Shown here piece after piece: positions 22,371-35,100 of a stretch of DNA of 64,000 bases. The DNA comes from Lutraria lutraria (Eukaryota > Mollusca > Bivalvia > Venerida > Mactridae): the NCBI GenBank assembly GCA_964023205.1, contig OZ026835.1, positions 15,520,414-15,584,413 on the forward strand. Reading direction: 5' to 3'. Every line of letters begins with the position of its first letter. Within the stretch, counting starts at the first letter, position 1. The notes under the pieces were generated by a model, which was not told the DNA's origin, made no database searches, and saw only the letters and a program-made list of their open reading frames with translations. Position numbers and translations under genes: made by a program.

Positions 22371-24640
22371 AGCATTAGATACCTCAATCAGTTCAAATGC
22401 ATAAATGCAAATGCTCTTAAGAGCGCCGTCATTATTTAATACTGAAGTGACAATGAATTCGGATGTAACTGCAATTTCGGATAAATTTTTATATCAAATG
22501 TCTGTTTCATTTTCTTCGACTCGGAAACAAAACCGTATTTAAACATTTATCACTGGAATGCCCATCTGTCGTTCAACAGTAAATTTTCATTTCAGAAAGA
22601 TTACCACGGGAAAGACTGTAGAAAGAATGGCCAGTTGCATGATTATAATGGGTAGAACCAGTCCAGATCATTCCTACAGTATCGCTTGAGTTTAAATACT
22701 AGCAAAGAGAGATACATAAAAGAAAACTATCTCCTTGAACCACACCACAACAGCCAAAAGGTCAAAGATCAGCCACGCTATATTTGCTGTAAGTATAGTA
22801 ATATATACAATATTTTGGCAATCAATGACCTGTCCAACTAGCTCATTCGATCATAGAGCCACAGGCTTGTTTACCAATTGTTAGTTGTTCAAGCACTGGC
22901 AGGCTCGACACTGACAATTTTTGTCACCCAGCTCTGTTTAAATAGTGTCACTTGTAGGTTACTAACAACCTAAACAAGGAGTTGGCATGTATTGGCAAAA
23001 TAATTTACGTTTAATTATTGTGAATGTCATATTTAAATTCCTTTGTTAGTTGTCAATTGGACAGTTAGTAAACTTGACATATTGTAATGTTAGTGACTCA
23101 CCAAGTGATGTCGACTGTAAGCATTTTTAACTAAGAGTCAAACTCAATTCTTTTCTTAAAGAGACAATGCTAATATGTAAAGCCTTTGAATTAGTGGGTT
23201 GCCCCCTGCCCGAAAAGGATTTTTTTTCCTTCTATAAGTCTTTTGGGGGACAACCTAGTTTTAGAGAGTTTTCTTCATAAAGTATATAGTCGGGTAACCT
23301 GTCACCAAACATTAATTCGAAGATGGTATGTTTGTTTTTCTGTTATTTCAGTGTCCTCCGGTGTCAGTGAATCTGCCAGTAAAATGATGACATCACCATT
23401 AAGGGTCAAGATTCTTTCAGAACTGTTGTACGTTACAGAACCGTCAGCATGTTAATACATAAAAAGGCAATGTGCTTAGCAATTCAGATTTCAGCAGTTC
23501 ATGTAATTTCAAATGGTGTGACATACTTGAAAACCTGTTTTTTAATGGAACAAAAAGTTAATATCACACACTTTAGATGCAAAAATGATAATTGTAAATA
23601 AAACAAAATTCTTTATTAAATTAGTTTTCATGAAGTCATCTTTTAATTGTCTATCACATAAATTATGTATGATACAAATATTCTTTTACAATGTAGAATT
23701 TTATTCAACCATATTTTATCATAGCAAAGTTGTATTTGGAAAAAATAGCCAATACAAAGATAGGGTTGTATGCCTACAACTTATTAGTAAATCAACGCCA
23801 GGAATCAGGCTACATTCAGCTAATTATGCTATTTGGCTATATTGCTAAAGCTATGGTGGATAACAGTTACTGACAAGCTGTGTGAGTGTTCTATATGAAT
23901 ATATATTACCATTGTATCTGTACTGTTTCATGTGTACTTTTGAATTTGATCTTATTTAATGCATATTTTTTCTTTAAACTTAAACTTAAGTAAACATGCC
24001 ATCATTCCTCCACAGAAACAAGCAGTTACTATTTTTGTACCAATTTTAGATAATCTACTAATAACTTAATCTGTTGATTTACTTCACCCTTTTTTGTTGC
24101 ATAGAAATACATTTTTTTTCGAAATAAATTTCTGTTAGCTTGTTATTAATACTTGTTTTTTTTCTTCTTTTTTTATGCCCCTATTGAAGAATAATATTGA
24201 TTTGCATGTGTCGGTTGGTATGTGAGTCTAATGTATGTTTGTCGGTAGGTTGACCAAAAAGCTTTCGTTCATTAACTCAAGACGGCAAAACAGTTTACAT
24301 ACAAACGGTTGGGCATAAAGTCTTCAAACTGTAATAAGCTTTACATCAGTCTGACCTGTATACATAGCTCCCACATTTACAATATTTACCTCCCTGTGCG
24401 GCTATCTTCAGTGGCAAATGTGACAAGCATTGGTAGAACATATTTAAATTTTGGTTTTATAATTCTAGATACATAGGATATTCATATGTGACAATTTTAT
24501 TTCCTTAAAGCTGATGTGCTTATGGTTTTTACAACTTCATGATTAAGTTATCTTATAAATTGAGTTGTTTAATAGCTACCTCTCTGAATCTCTTCTATTA
24601 AGCACATAAGAAATTTGCCACCAAAGACGTTTATAAAACA
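22371..24640. other. No supported gene
   Basis: AT-rich sequence with short open frames that show no known domain. Around 24175-24300 there is a stretch with TATGCCCCTATTG and GTCGGTTGGT/GTCGGTAGGTTGACC, resembling degenerate mollusc dispersed repeats. From about 24640 similarity to the flanks of other stalk exons begins. Confidence 0.5.
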
Positions 24641-24849
24641 CATGAGTTTAATATACGACTTAAAATATACACAATTCACAAAGACGTTATAGTGAAGCTT
24701 TACAGCAAGGTATGCAGACACTTTAACTGCCGGACAGATCAACTACACCGAGTTTGTTGTCGTTGTACATACTTTCCCCACACATCTTTCAAAATTGATA
24801 AAATAGTCATTAAACAACATGAATCTATGAAAGGTTGCAGTACTTGCAC

Positions 24850-24916
24850 TCGAAGATACTGGAACTGATTTCGACGTTGCTTCAGTAGTCGTATTTGTTA
24901 CTTGTGCTTGTTTTAG
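24850..24916 (-). pseudogene. Decayed stalk exon
   Basis: Recognisable as a stalk exon (ends ...ACTGAAGCAACGTCG and AAATCAGTTCCAG), but 67 nt instead of 69, so the frame is shifted to a TGA. The donor is GTGCAA. Being phase-symmetric, the exon could be skipped. It lies 135 nt downstream of the CCP-b exon at 25052-25240. Confidence 0.6.
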
Positions 24917-25051
24917 CTTGATTGAGAAAAATTAAAATACGTGTCGTATTAGATGTCTTTATAACAGTGACTTCATTTGAATTGATTGATAAGTGACAAT
25001 ATTGTTGAGGATAGGGTTTCAAATGAGCAAAAGCAAAATTAAAATGTTTAC

Positions 25052-25240
25052 CTTGTATACATTTGTATCTTTTGTTAAAGTCATGCGGCAATGTGCTTGT
25101 TGGCAATAAAGTGCATGTTTTGTTCGGTTCATGCATCAGCTGAAAATTCCTTTTACACGTGAGAAGAATGTTCCATCGTTTAGAGTCTTCATCAAATATG
25201 TAGCAACCATTTCCGTTCTCGAACGTGAACTGTTTACATG
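25052..25240 (-). CDS. CCP-b type domain exon, unit B/E1
   Basis: 189 nt, phase 1 at both ends, acceptor GTTTGCAG and donor GTAAAC. Encodes a 63-residue CCP-like module with the order CKQ, ENGNGC, LLTCKRNFQL, NKTC and RYKC, so five cysteines as in CCP-a but without the Trp block before the last Cys. Same length and same ending (RYKCI) as 38004-38192, which defines a second CCP type. No transmembrane exon follows within reach, so its product is uncertain. Confidence 0.65.
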
Positions 25241-26671
25241 CTGCAAACGATAAATTGATATTATTTGTAAACATAAATGAATGTGGGTCATGTTGAAACT
25301 GTTATACAATTCATCGGCAAAAGTTATTCACACTTTCAGCGACTAAAACAATTGAAACAAGAATACCATGTCAACAGAACAGTAGAACAGATTCTAATTA
25401 TAAATAACCACATTTTACGAACCCATTAAAGACGATAACAATCCTCTATTCGTCATTATATTTTACCCGTCGCCTAACATACTTAAACTGTGAAGATGTT
25501 TGAATCTGGACTGGATTTGCCAATAAAGCAATGCTCCTACCCTCACTGAGATTGTAAAGAAAAGAAAATATTAGTTTTGAAGAAAATCGAGGTATTGATG
25601 AAATATCAGGAGGAAAGAATATGATAACAGGCAAAGTGTGATGAAATACTATCAAACGGTTTGGTGTTTTTAGTATCCTATACATATGTACACAAATGAT
25701 GAATCATAAGGCCGGTTGGATTGGACTCTCGTAAGAAGAGAATACCACGGTTCCATGGTAGAGCTTAGAAGAGAAATCCTATCGAACGCAATCGCAGCCC
25801 CTGTTTCAAAAATTCAAAATGGCTACCTGTCGTACTTCATCGTTGATAGTAAATGACATGATATTTGAAGAAAATTAACATCGTTTAGATCAAATACAAG
25901 AAATGTTTTCAAATAGATTTGCAATGCCGTTTGGTCATGTGACTAATATCCATTCCACCTCTTCTAACTATATCGGACGGAATCGATCAATTGAACTGTT
26001 CGAAAAAGCTCTGTCTCTTCCGGCAGCTTTTCCGTTTAACCATTAGAACCGGCCTCTACAATGTTGTCAGACATTATTTAGAACTAACAATACTTAAATG
26101 TGTTTTATCATTGACCACCAAAGCTATCACTCATTTATTTGAACGATCGCGTTGTACATTATATTGTTTACGGGCTGTTATGATTTGATTTTATGTTTTA
26201 TGTTATGTTATCCAGTTCTATGGAATTAGAAATAACCAGGATTCTCTCTATTACAATTATTTAATATCGACCAGCTCGTACAACAGCAAGCATACAACTC
26301 AACTATAATAGACATGTATGAAGAGTATATATATTACCATGCATAATACAATCCGATCTAAGAGAGGCAACTCAACAATATATAATTATGCATGTGTAGT
26401 TACTACGAAAGTTAACTAATACTATAACACGGGCATCCGACAGATATGAGTATTTAAGAGCCGCACAGAGAGAAGATGCATGCGAACTGGGCATGAATAT
26501 CCCTACTCTTAATTCGAATTATGTTTTCTAGTGTCTTTATCGTGCTTGACTTAAAAGAAAACGATACACGCATCGGCCGTGCCCCTAGGATTTTCTAAAC
26601 ACGATACTAGGCTCGGTAGTTAGTATGGGACACTGAAAAAGCGTCCCTGAAATATGAAATATCGGTAGACG

Positions 26672-26742
26672 GTGCCGAGAATCGAGCCAACGACTTCACG
26701 ATTGTTAGTCCAGCGCGTTACCACTAAACCATCTATCCAACC
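26672..26742 (-). repeat. tRNA-derived SINE head
   Basis: On the minus strand TGGTTTAGTGGTAACGCG resembles an A box and GGCTCGATTCTC a B box, 35-40 bases apart. The paralogous copy at 47056-47126 keeps the A box but has lost most of the B box. Not a functional tRNA. Confidence 0.55.
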
Positions 26743-28294
26743 TACTTTGATTGAACTCTATCAGGCTTATACGTTACTATTTCAATGTATTAATGAATTT
26801 TGATAATTAAAATATAATCTTACTTTGATGTTGAAATAAAACACAATCCAAAGCCCAGCAAACTGAAAAAAGGACAAATAAGGTTGTTAGATATTACAGT
26901 CAACGCATTATCATTAGATACTCAGACGTCATACTAATAATTATATAGTCTGGATTACCTGCCCCTTATCACTTCGTTGGCTAAAATACTGTAGTACGGC
27001 GGAACCAAACGATTGAAATAACGTCGTTTTCGACGCCAAAACGGTCATTTTTGCGGTATTTATAGTCCCTCTCCGGAAATACTTATCGCTCTATCAGTTT
27101 ATGGAAATATTTAATGAAATAACATTCTGATTGCGGAGAATTAAACTACCTGCATGCGCGTAGGTATAAATTTGATGTTCATGATTTAATTATAAGTGCA
27201 AGTAAAACGATTTTAAATGTAAAATTTAATGTTGTTTTCTTCTTACTTTGAAACATAAATTATTTTTATAAAAAGTCTGCCCGAGGGATTTTTTTGTTTT
27301 TGTCTAGAATAAAGTTTGATGTGTTATCTACTGTTCTCGTAAATTTTAAGAAATTCTATCGAGCCGTTTTAATTTTATTAAAGCTTTGAATGATAACATT
27401 ACCTTATAAAGCGCTCATTCGCTTTCAATAACGTCTTTTCAAACACACGTCTGGTTTTGGTATCTAATGTATACTTGCGTCTATTTTATTTACTGTACAC
27501 AATGATCTAAAAAGATTTGCTGGAATTAATGATACATTGTCTGTCAATAACCCTAATCACATTGCCATTCTGTTCAGATAACAATAAACACATTACATTA
27601 TCATTTTAGCGTGCTTAATTTTGTGTACATATGCGTAAATAAATAATATAACAAAATTGCAAACTTGGCCGCTATTAATTCCACTTTTTTGTATAAAAAC
27701 AAGGCTCCATGATTTACATAATATCTAATTATTATATTATGATTGAGAAGTTTATTTAGATGTGTTGTTTTAATGATATGCATTCTATGTATGTTTATTT
27801 TTGGGGGTAAATATTAATTATGACTCATAAAAAAACAGATTTACGACCCCGTTGTTTGTATTCGTTGTTTGTGTTATATAATTAAAATAGAGTTGTTACA
27901 ATACAGTCTTTGAAACAAGACATACATTATTTTAGTTTTATACAGTTACTTCCTGCAAAATCGGCCAGATAACGGGGTGCCGAATAAACTTTGCTTTAAT
28001 AGGTCAACTGACCACGTGACTTCTGATAAACCGTCACCTGACCACGTGATCTGACGCACTATTTCTTATAACAGAATCGCCGGTTGAAATTCAGTGCCCG
28101 GGGGTGCGGTTTTCCTAGCCGAAATGAATTGAGGTTGATCGATAAACGTTCTACGACATAACGTTTTATCAAGATGTCCGACGTCGTTGTTTATCGTGAG
28201 GTCAGTGAACGAACGTGACGTTAAGCACAGATTAATGAAAAAGTAACTAAACGGTCCCGAGTTTTCCGTTTTCAGTTTCAGTGACTGGATAAAT

Positions 28295-28438
28295 AGAATA
28301 ATAGGTTAGTGACGTGGATTGAGTAAAAGTGTATCCGGCTCGGCTGCGGAAATTATCGGATTCGCCTTCGGCTCACCTGATACATTCCTCCGCCTTGACA
28401 GATAAACTTACTCATCCACGACACGAACCTATTATTCT
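28295..28438. mobile_element. Short palindromic MITE, 144 bp
   Basis: Imperfect inverted repeat from AGAATAATAGGTT to AACCTATTATTCT, with CACGTCAC/CGTGGAT-type similarity inside each arm and a GC-rich loop. No coding capacity; no target duplication assigned. Confidence 0.55.
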
Positions 28439-30777
28439 CTATATTAATGTCATCCCGACAAAGGTAGCATTAGTTTAAGAACTGATGATGGTTATTCACG
28501 GCGGTCCTAATAGTGGTTCCTCTGTTTCATCTGTCTCAACTAAATGATTTCCAGTTGCTATATTTACTGCTTGGTCATTGACTTTCATCAGTAATAACGT
28601 ATAATTAAAAATGCCAAAAACTATATACTAGTATATATCGCGATCAATCACTGTAAATGTTCAACCCGTTAAATTTGTTCAGTAAGCAATCTGTATAAAA
28701 TATTTTTTCTTTAGTCTAAGAGTACAAACAATTTAGAACATCGGTGACATAGAGTTACAGCTGATATTAACAAAGTGCCAATTATTAAAAAGGGAACATT
28801 AATATAAAAAATTATACCTTTAAATGAACAAACACAGATAAGCATTTGTAGTAAAATTAAACCCCCGATCATTTTGAAACATACGTTCTCGAAGCTAGGA
28901 TTAAGTTTGTTTCATAACAAGGAAAGTAAATATCTACACACCGGATCTGTGTGTACATGCATGAAGTATGCGCATGAATCAGTTTCTGATAATCTGCTAG
29001 TAAGACACACGATTGTGCAAAACATATTTTAAAAAGCGCCAAGCATATAGTCATTTTGTGTTTATTCAAATTGAAGGTACCGGTCAGGATGAATACAGAC
29101 AAATTTATGAAGAATTTTAGTCCATGATATTGTATTCAAAGAAAGATGGAAGAGAAAGAAGATAATGTTCGATTTGTATAAAAAATCAGTGTCATTGGTG
29201 ATTTATTTTATAAGTACTTATTTAGATGTAGTCTAATTTACCAACTTTGCCAAACAGGTAGTCTAAATACGTCAAATAAAAGCAGGAAGAATTTGTGATA
29301 ATTTTGTAACTTAAGTTAGAGTACATTGACCTGCGTAGCTTTATCAGTGTAGCGACAATTTTAAGTGTTATTTGAATTCAACAATAAGATTCCACTACTG
29401 CCTCGTTAAGATGCTGATATTAGTACTGGCATCTAACCACATCGTATTGTATTCACTTTATCTGATTTACCCTATTAAATAATCCATCGAATATGTCTTC
29501 CCGTGATAAGCTCGTAGTATGCATGATACTAAAATGGTCTATATGTAATCGAAGCTCTGAGTATATATAGCAATTAACTTTGTGGTTAGACTTTAATTAG
29601 TAAATACGATTTGTTTAACTCTATGCATGCAAATATCGAAGTTACTTCAACTAAAATATTTTTTCATTTTCACCTGTCGTTTCTTCTTTCTTTTCATTAC
29701 CTTACAGTACAAACTGTAGTAATATTTGGCATATGTTTTAGGCAGAGCTGATCTAAGACAAACAACCAACTCTAGATCTAAATATCTTATTTTGTGTCAT
29801 GACTTTCGGGGAAAAAAAGTTAAAAAGTAACATAACGGTATCAACCCAAATATGAAAAATCGAAATCAATGAATACTTTCAAGTATTTTCTGCACTGGTA
29901 TATTTGGTGTCCACTAGTGGCTTCCTCAGAAAAATACTTTATATGACACTCTTTTTCTCCGAAAACATATTCCTTCCACATTATCACTCCTAAAATATTG
30001 TCCCTTTTTTGTCCCTCTGTTTTGACTTTAAACAAATGTTTCATTATAGTGTCTGTCTTTGAATTATGATCAAGACATATCTGTCACATTCCTCAGTAGA
30101 ACAGAACATATACTTAATCAGACTAAAGCTCAAAAGCTCATCGTCGTAAACAACATACTAACAAACATACGCATACATATACACGAGGTAATGGAAATAC
30201 ATATCAAACTACATATAATATGAGAATGTTCAAATAATAATAGAACGTCCACAAAAAATATTGAAACAAAGTAAAGTTAATGTTAGTCGTGTTATACAGT
30301 GCATACATATATATCATTGTAACAGGGTTAAACTTAATTTGTATTTGTCTGATCTCATAAATCAAACGCATAAATGAAACATTTAGCACGTCTTGACAAC
30401 ACTGTCTTCTTATGTGAACTGATAAGGGATATGTTGTTACGGATGCCTCTCCGAGTTCATTGTGCTTGGTTATGTGTCCTTCTGTTTCCGGTAAATTACT
30501 CAGATGGTGTTGAGTCTCAATAATGTCTCAATAAAGCAATATTAGTTGTAAACTTATCAAGTATACAATAGAAACACTGCTCCTAAGTTCATACGGAGTT
30601 TATTTTGGTGTGTTATTTCAACACCATTTAAATCAAACGAATTTGTTGCCAGAATAAGTCAATACTCAATTCAAATGTTCTGTATACATTAAATACAGCG
30701 CACACTAAATTCCCGTAAAATATCTATAGCGGAAATTACGAAAATCGCAAACGAGAGCTATCATTGAAGGGGCATAC

Positions 30778-31125
30778 CCTACAACTGACAAACATTCTGT
30801 GAAAGTGTAAAAATGTGTTAGATGTATATGTAAAACAATATATAATGAATAATTGCAAGACGAACTTGGGTCATAAAATGACTAGTTTAGGTACTACCCG
30901 CAAAAATCATAGCTATGAATAATAAATCACTTCCACCCAAAAATTGTACAACATTTTCCAAAGAGTTTCCGATCTTTTATGGTAACTAATGTTTTTTGTG
31001 ATTTTATTTTTAATTGGAAGAATTTTTGGCTGAAACTTTCTTCGTTGGCTTTTTTCTTTACATGCTTCTAATGTATCATCATTTTGCCTTGATTCTAGAT
31101 GCACCAAGTTGTAGGGTATGCCCCT
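30778..31125. mobile_element. MITE, copy in unit C
   Basis: Same AGGGGCATACCCTACAACT inverted ends as 373-690. Confidence 0.6.
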
Positions 31126-31453
31126 TTAAACTAAAAATAACAATGAAAAAGTCTGTCCACTTCAAATTTCTCTGCAGGGTCTAAGGACAAACTACGACAG
31201 TAACAATGCTCATTTTTGGTGCCGATGGATTTAGAAAATTGTTGTCTGGGATTAACCATTGGTTACAAAAACTATCAAAAAATGATATTTCACAGCTTTA
31301 CATGTAGACGTAAGAATTTTACTCATTTGGTTATTGAAAGTGTATATTTGGTTTATGCATTGTTTGAGTTTATGCCCTTATTCGATTAACTATTTGTCTT
31401 ATGTTTATGTTACGCTTAAACGAATACCTACCATGTATTTTTCTATATACAGT

Positions 31454-31459
31454 TTTATT
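31454..31459 (-). terminator. Polyadenylation signal AATAAA of receptor C
   Basis: Canonical hexamer about 150 nt past the tail-exon stop, conserved with unit A. Confidence 0.6.
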
Positions 31460-31608
31460 CAAGAAATGTGATCAGCTAATACAAATATTTACAGTATATT
31501 TACAGTCAATTAACGGTAGAAAAATAACAGATGAGCACAAAATGTTTCAGTTTTCTCGTTAATTGTTCTTAAACCTGATGCCAGGTGAGTAATTCCCTTG
31601 TCTAGATC

Positions 31609-32134
31609 TTAGCCACTGTTCACATGAGCATATGTGTCGTCATCAACCACTGAAGATTGGTTACACTGTGTACCGGTATGGTCATAGCATGTTTCTGTCA
31701 TGTCATAATCATTAGCATACACTCCAACGTTCTGGACATGCGCCTCTAGTGTATTATAAACATTGTCAGTATCTTTGTTCAACCGATGACGACGATGTTC
31801 ACTGTCATCGTTGGTGACATGAGAATAAGTTGAGTCGTCTTCCTGGTGTACTGTTGCTGTGTAAGTTGCGTGTGAATATGTGTCATTGCCATATGATCTG
31901 GGATTGTCATTCTTGGTTTTATTTTTACACACATTCGTATGCAATGTGTCATATTCATTATCACCAGTAGCTAAGGTCTCGGGAATATGTCCACGTTCTG
32001 TATCAACGTTGTTGGCAATATCAACTTGATAATCTTCAGGAATACCATCGTAATCTGTATGTTCTTCGCATGGTGTTGGTTGTTGTTGTTGTTGTTGGTT
32101 AACAGGACAAGCATGTGTAGACCCTTTTCGTCGC
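31609..32134 (-). CDS. Receptor C terminal exon: tyrosine-rich tail
   Basis: 526 nt, one CAA codon longer than in unit A, giving six glutamines. It keeps the tyrosine pattern of unit A with YDGI, YDTL, YSHV, YNTL and YAHV. Here DSTYSHV supplies Ser at -2 and so matches the strict ITIM pattern (S/I/V/L)xYxx(I/V/L), unlike unit A, where the residue is Pro. The stop and the first ~60 nt of 3' flank are almost identical to unit A. Confidence 0.8.
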
Positions 32135-35100
32135 CTGTAAACAAATTAAAGCATTTAACACAAGCGTTTTGGGAGTTTTTTTTCAATGTCAGATTTGTCT
32201 TTCATCTTAATAGTGATTGTAGAAACCGTGTGAACAACTTCTGTAGTGTGGTTCAAAGATTAATCAATCGTCATAATTTCATCAAAAACCGCTACTTCAT
32301 CCCCAATGTAAATATTTAAGTTTTTCTATACTGATTTAATGCCAATTTATATATAAAAACGTCGATGCACTGAAGAGAGAGAAAGAGAGAGAGAGGGAGA
32401 AAGAGAGAGCGAGAGAGAGAGAGAGAGAGAGAGCGGGGGAGGCAGAGAGAGAGAGAGAGAGAGATTTTCACTCTCTTTCATAAGCAATTTTGTACTTTCT
32501 TATTTGATTCGTAAATCTGATGAAAATACAAATGACTTTAGATAAAAATTCTTCATTCAAATTGTCACGAAGAAATAAAGGTCTCATTTTGGTCGCAAAC
32601 TTTGATTAGTGACACATGTGTGATGTTACATTGTGGATGATCTAGGTATATATACAAACTTAATTCAACATTTGGATTATTCACAACATAATATCGAACT
32701 TGGATTAATCTGACATACCGATACACGAGGACTGAAATCACCGGCAGAACGATTGCCAGGACGACCACTGTTGGAATTATGATAAGAACAGCTTCGTTTC
32801 CGCCTTCAACTGAAAAATTTTTAAGCATTATTTGTTCAGGTTTATTGCATGTTTTCATTAATAAAAAAGTTGGATACCGGCGGACAATGAACTAATCAGT
32901 ACCCATATGGATTCTGTACATTCAAGTACTATGATATTGTTCTCCACGAGTAACTGTCAACATAAAAATGAATCACTCAAATTAGGCGTGAAAAAATACT
33001 ACTGATGAAATTATTTCTTCAACACAAACATGGAAGTACATGTAACTGATGTTACTGGAACAGATTTCGACATTGCTTCAGTTGTCGCCATTGTCTTTAA
33101 TTAGAGAAAAGGAAATACGCGTCATTTATTATGTTTCTTCAACATACATGCCATGGAGAACATGACCCACGCCCATGTTTCGGACTCACAATACCGAGAT
33201 GCATATATCTAACACTCCAATTATTAATTTAAGCGGAAGTGCAGAAGATACATGAAGACAGCCATAACAGTGAACTCCCAAAACATAACAGCATTTCATT
33301 TTTCCACATTGTACATGAGACTTTTTTATTGTTCGTTTTATAGTATTCACAATGCCGAATAATATAAAGCATATTGACTTTTAAAATCAAAACGTAAGTT
33401 AAAGTTTCGGTTCTTGATTTAAATGGATAAACCATGCTGTGGTTCAATATGAAATATTCTTAGAGGAAAGTTCAAGAACTTGTCAAATAAGGTTGTCAAC
33501 TCTAAAGCAATTTCGGCATGTTGTTAAACCCATGACCAGACTACAATTTGCTTAAACAGCTACCCTATTGTCTCGTAAAATACCTGTTTATTGTTATTTT
33601 TCACACACATTCCTTACCCAAACATTAGTTTTGTTCCCTCACAATAAATATCCCGAGCCCAAAAAAGAAGGATCCAATACAAAATTAATTAAAACAGTTT
33701 TTATATGATTGTATGTAACGGCATATAGTTGTATAATAAATTATATACGCTGAAATATAATACATTTTTAGTCCTATAAGATTGTCATTCATTATTTTTA
33801 AGTTGATTATATCAGCTTGTGGGGTGCTTAACACAATGTTACACATCTACACGACCGCCTTATTAATATTACATTAGAAACATAGGAAATTATCTATAAT
33901 CGGACACTTGAAACACAATTAATGCATTTACGTACTTTCTACTATTACATATGTTATCAATTTTACAATCGATTAGGTTCTATTTGACAACCAAACATGT
34001 TAATCATAAAGTATGAGAGTTTCTCAATCTACAGATTATGTTGCTGAATTTTTATAGTTGGCCAGAATGGTGTACTCTGAATACCAGAGTACTTTGTGAG
34101 CACGACTATCAATCACTTTTTTTATACATTACGCATGTATGAGAAACATAAAATGCCACTTGATTCTATAGTAAGCTTAATATATTCTAAAATATTACGA
34201 CGTCTCATATATTATATAATATACAGGTCCGTGATTGCCCTGAATATTTCAATGGTGTCATATGTAATAAGAAATTTGAAATCTAGGTGACCGAGTTTAA
34301 AGTTGAGCAGTGTATATATCTTGTTTTCTTTTCAATTCGCCAAAATCAAATCCAATACCTAGGTCACATATAGATTCCTCAGCTAAATTATTCCATCTCC
34401 AATTGTTTTGTATACATGTCACATCTGATGGACCAGTGAGACGAAAGCCCTCTTTGCAAGTGATCTTAGCATCCCAGCCTTGCCCTGCTTTCTGCCAAGA
34501 ATGACCCTTCCAAACGTAGCAAACATCGCCGTTCTTGATCACCAACTTTTTACAATCTGAGTATAACGTAGCAAAAACTAAGATGATGGTTATGATTAAA
34601 GACTGTACCCCGGATACACACTTAAGTTTTTTAATCTGTTGTGCGCGTGATTTGCATGCTCGTTACTCTGTAAGTTATATCAGGAAGAGAAACATCTATG
34701 GTTTTGTGACAAGCCGAAGAAACAAACAATATCGATTTCAATAAAGCAGCGCTATTATTTTCATATTTATTAATATAAAGAAATAAACAGTTCAAAATTA
34801 CAAATGATACTAAACACTTAAAGCTGCTTCTTTAAGTTTTAATTTCCGTGACTTTCTAATGTCAACCTGGAATTCAATTCTTTTAAATAAACATAAATTA
34901 AACAACTCGCTATTGTATAAATTGATACAGTTGTTAAAAAACACGTACATGTCTTTACTTTACTATCATCATATTTCCTGCACTTCGGGACGATTCTGGC
35001 TAAAATAAAACATAATGACAAATTGATAAATAATGAAATTGACAAACTAGTTGGTCGAGTTTACCTCCGTATCTAGCATTTTAGTTGAAAACTATCGAAA

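Larger units (their letters stand above)
25330..30381. repeat. Block E1, diverged copy of 45600-49170
   Basis: Collinear with block E2 in two parts: 25330-26890 with 45600-47280, and 28480-30381 with 47270-49170. Extra in E1 are 25690-26495 and 26890-28480. The former has AAGGCCGGTT near its left end and AACCGGCCT at about 26048, and may be an inserted element. A 36-bp stretch at 25522-25557 matches a single unit of the E2 minisatellite. No supported gene. E1 leads directly into unit C, and E2 into the same 3' flank. Confidence 0.7.

Noticed and set aside
23243..23455. 70-codon plus-strand open frame
   Set aside because: No domain, hydrophobic segment or splice context; neither strand gives a recognisable product.
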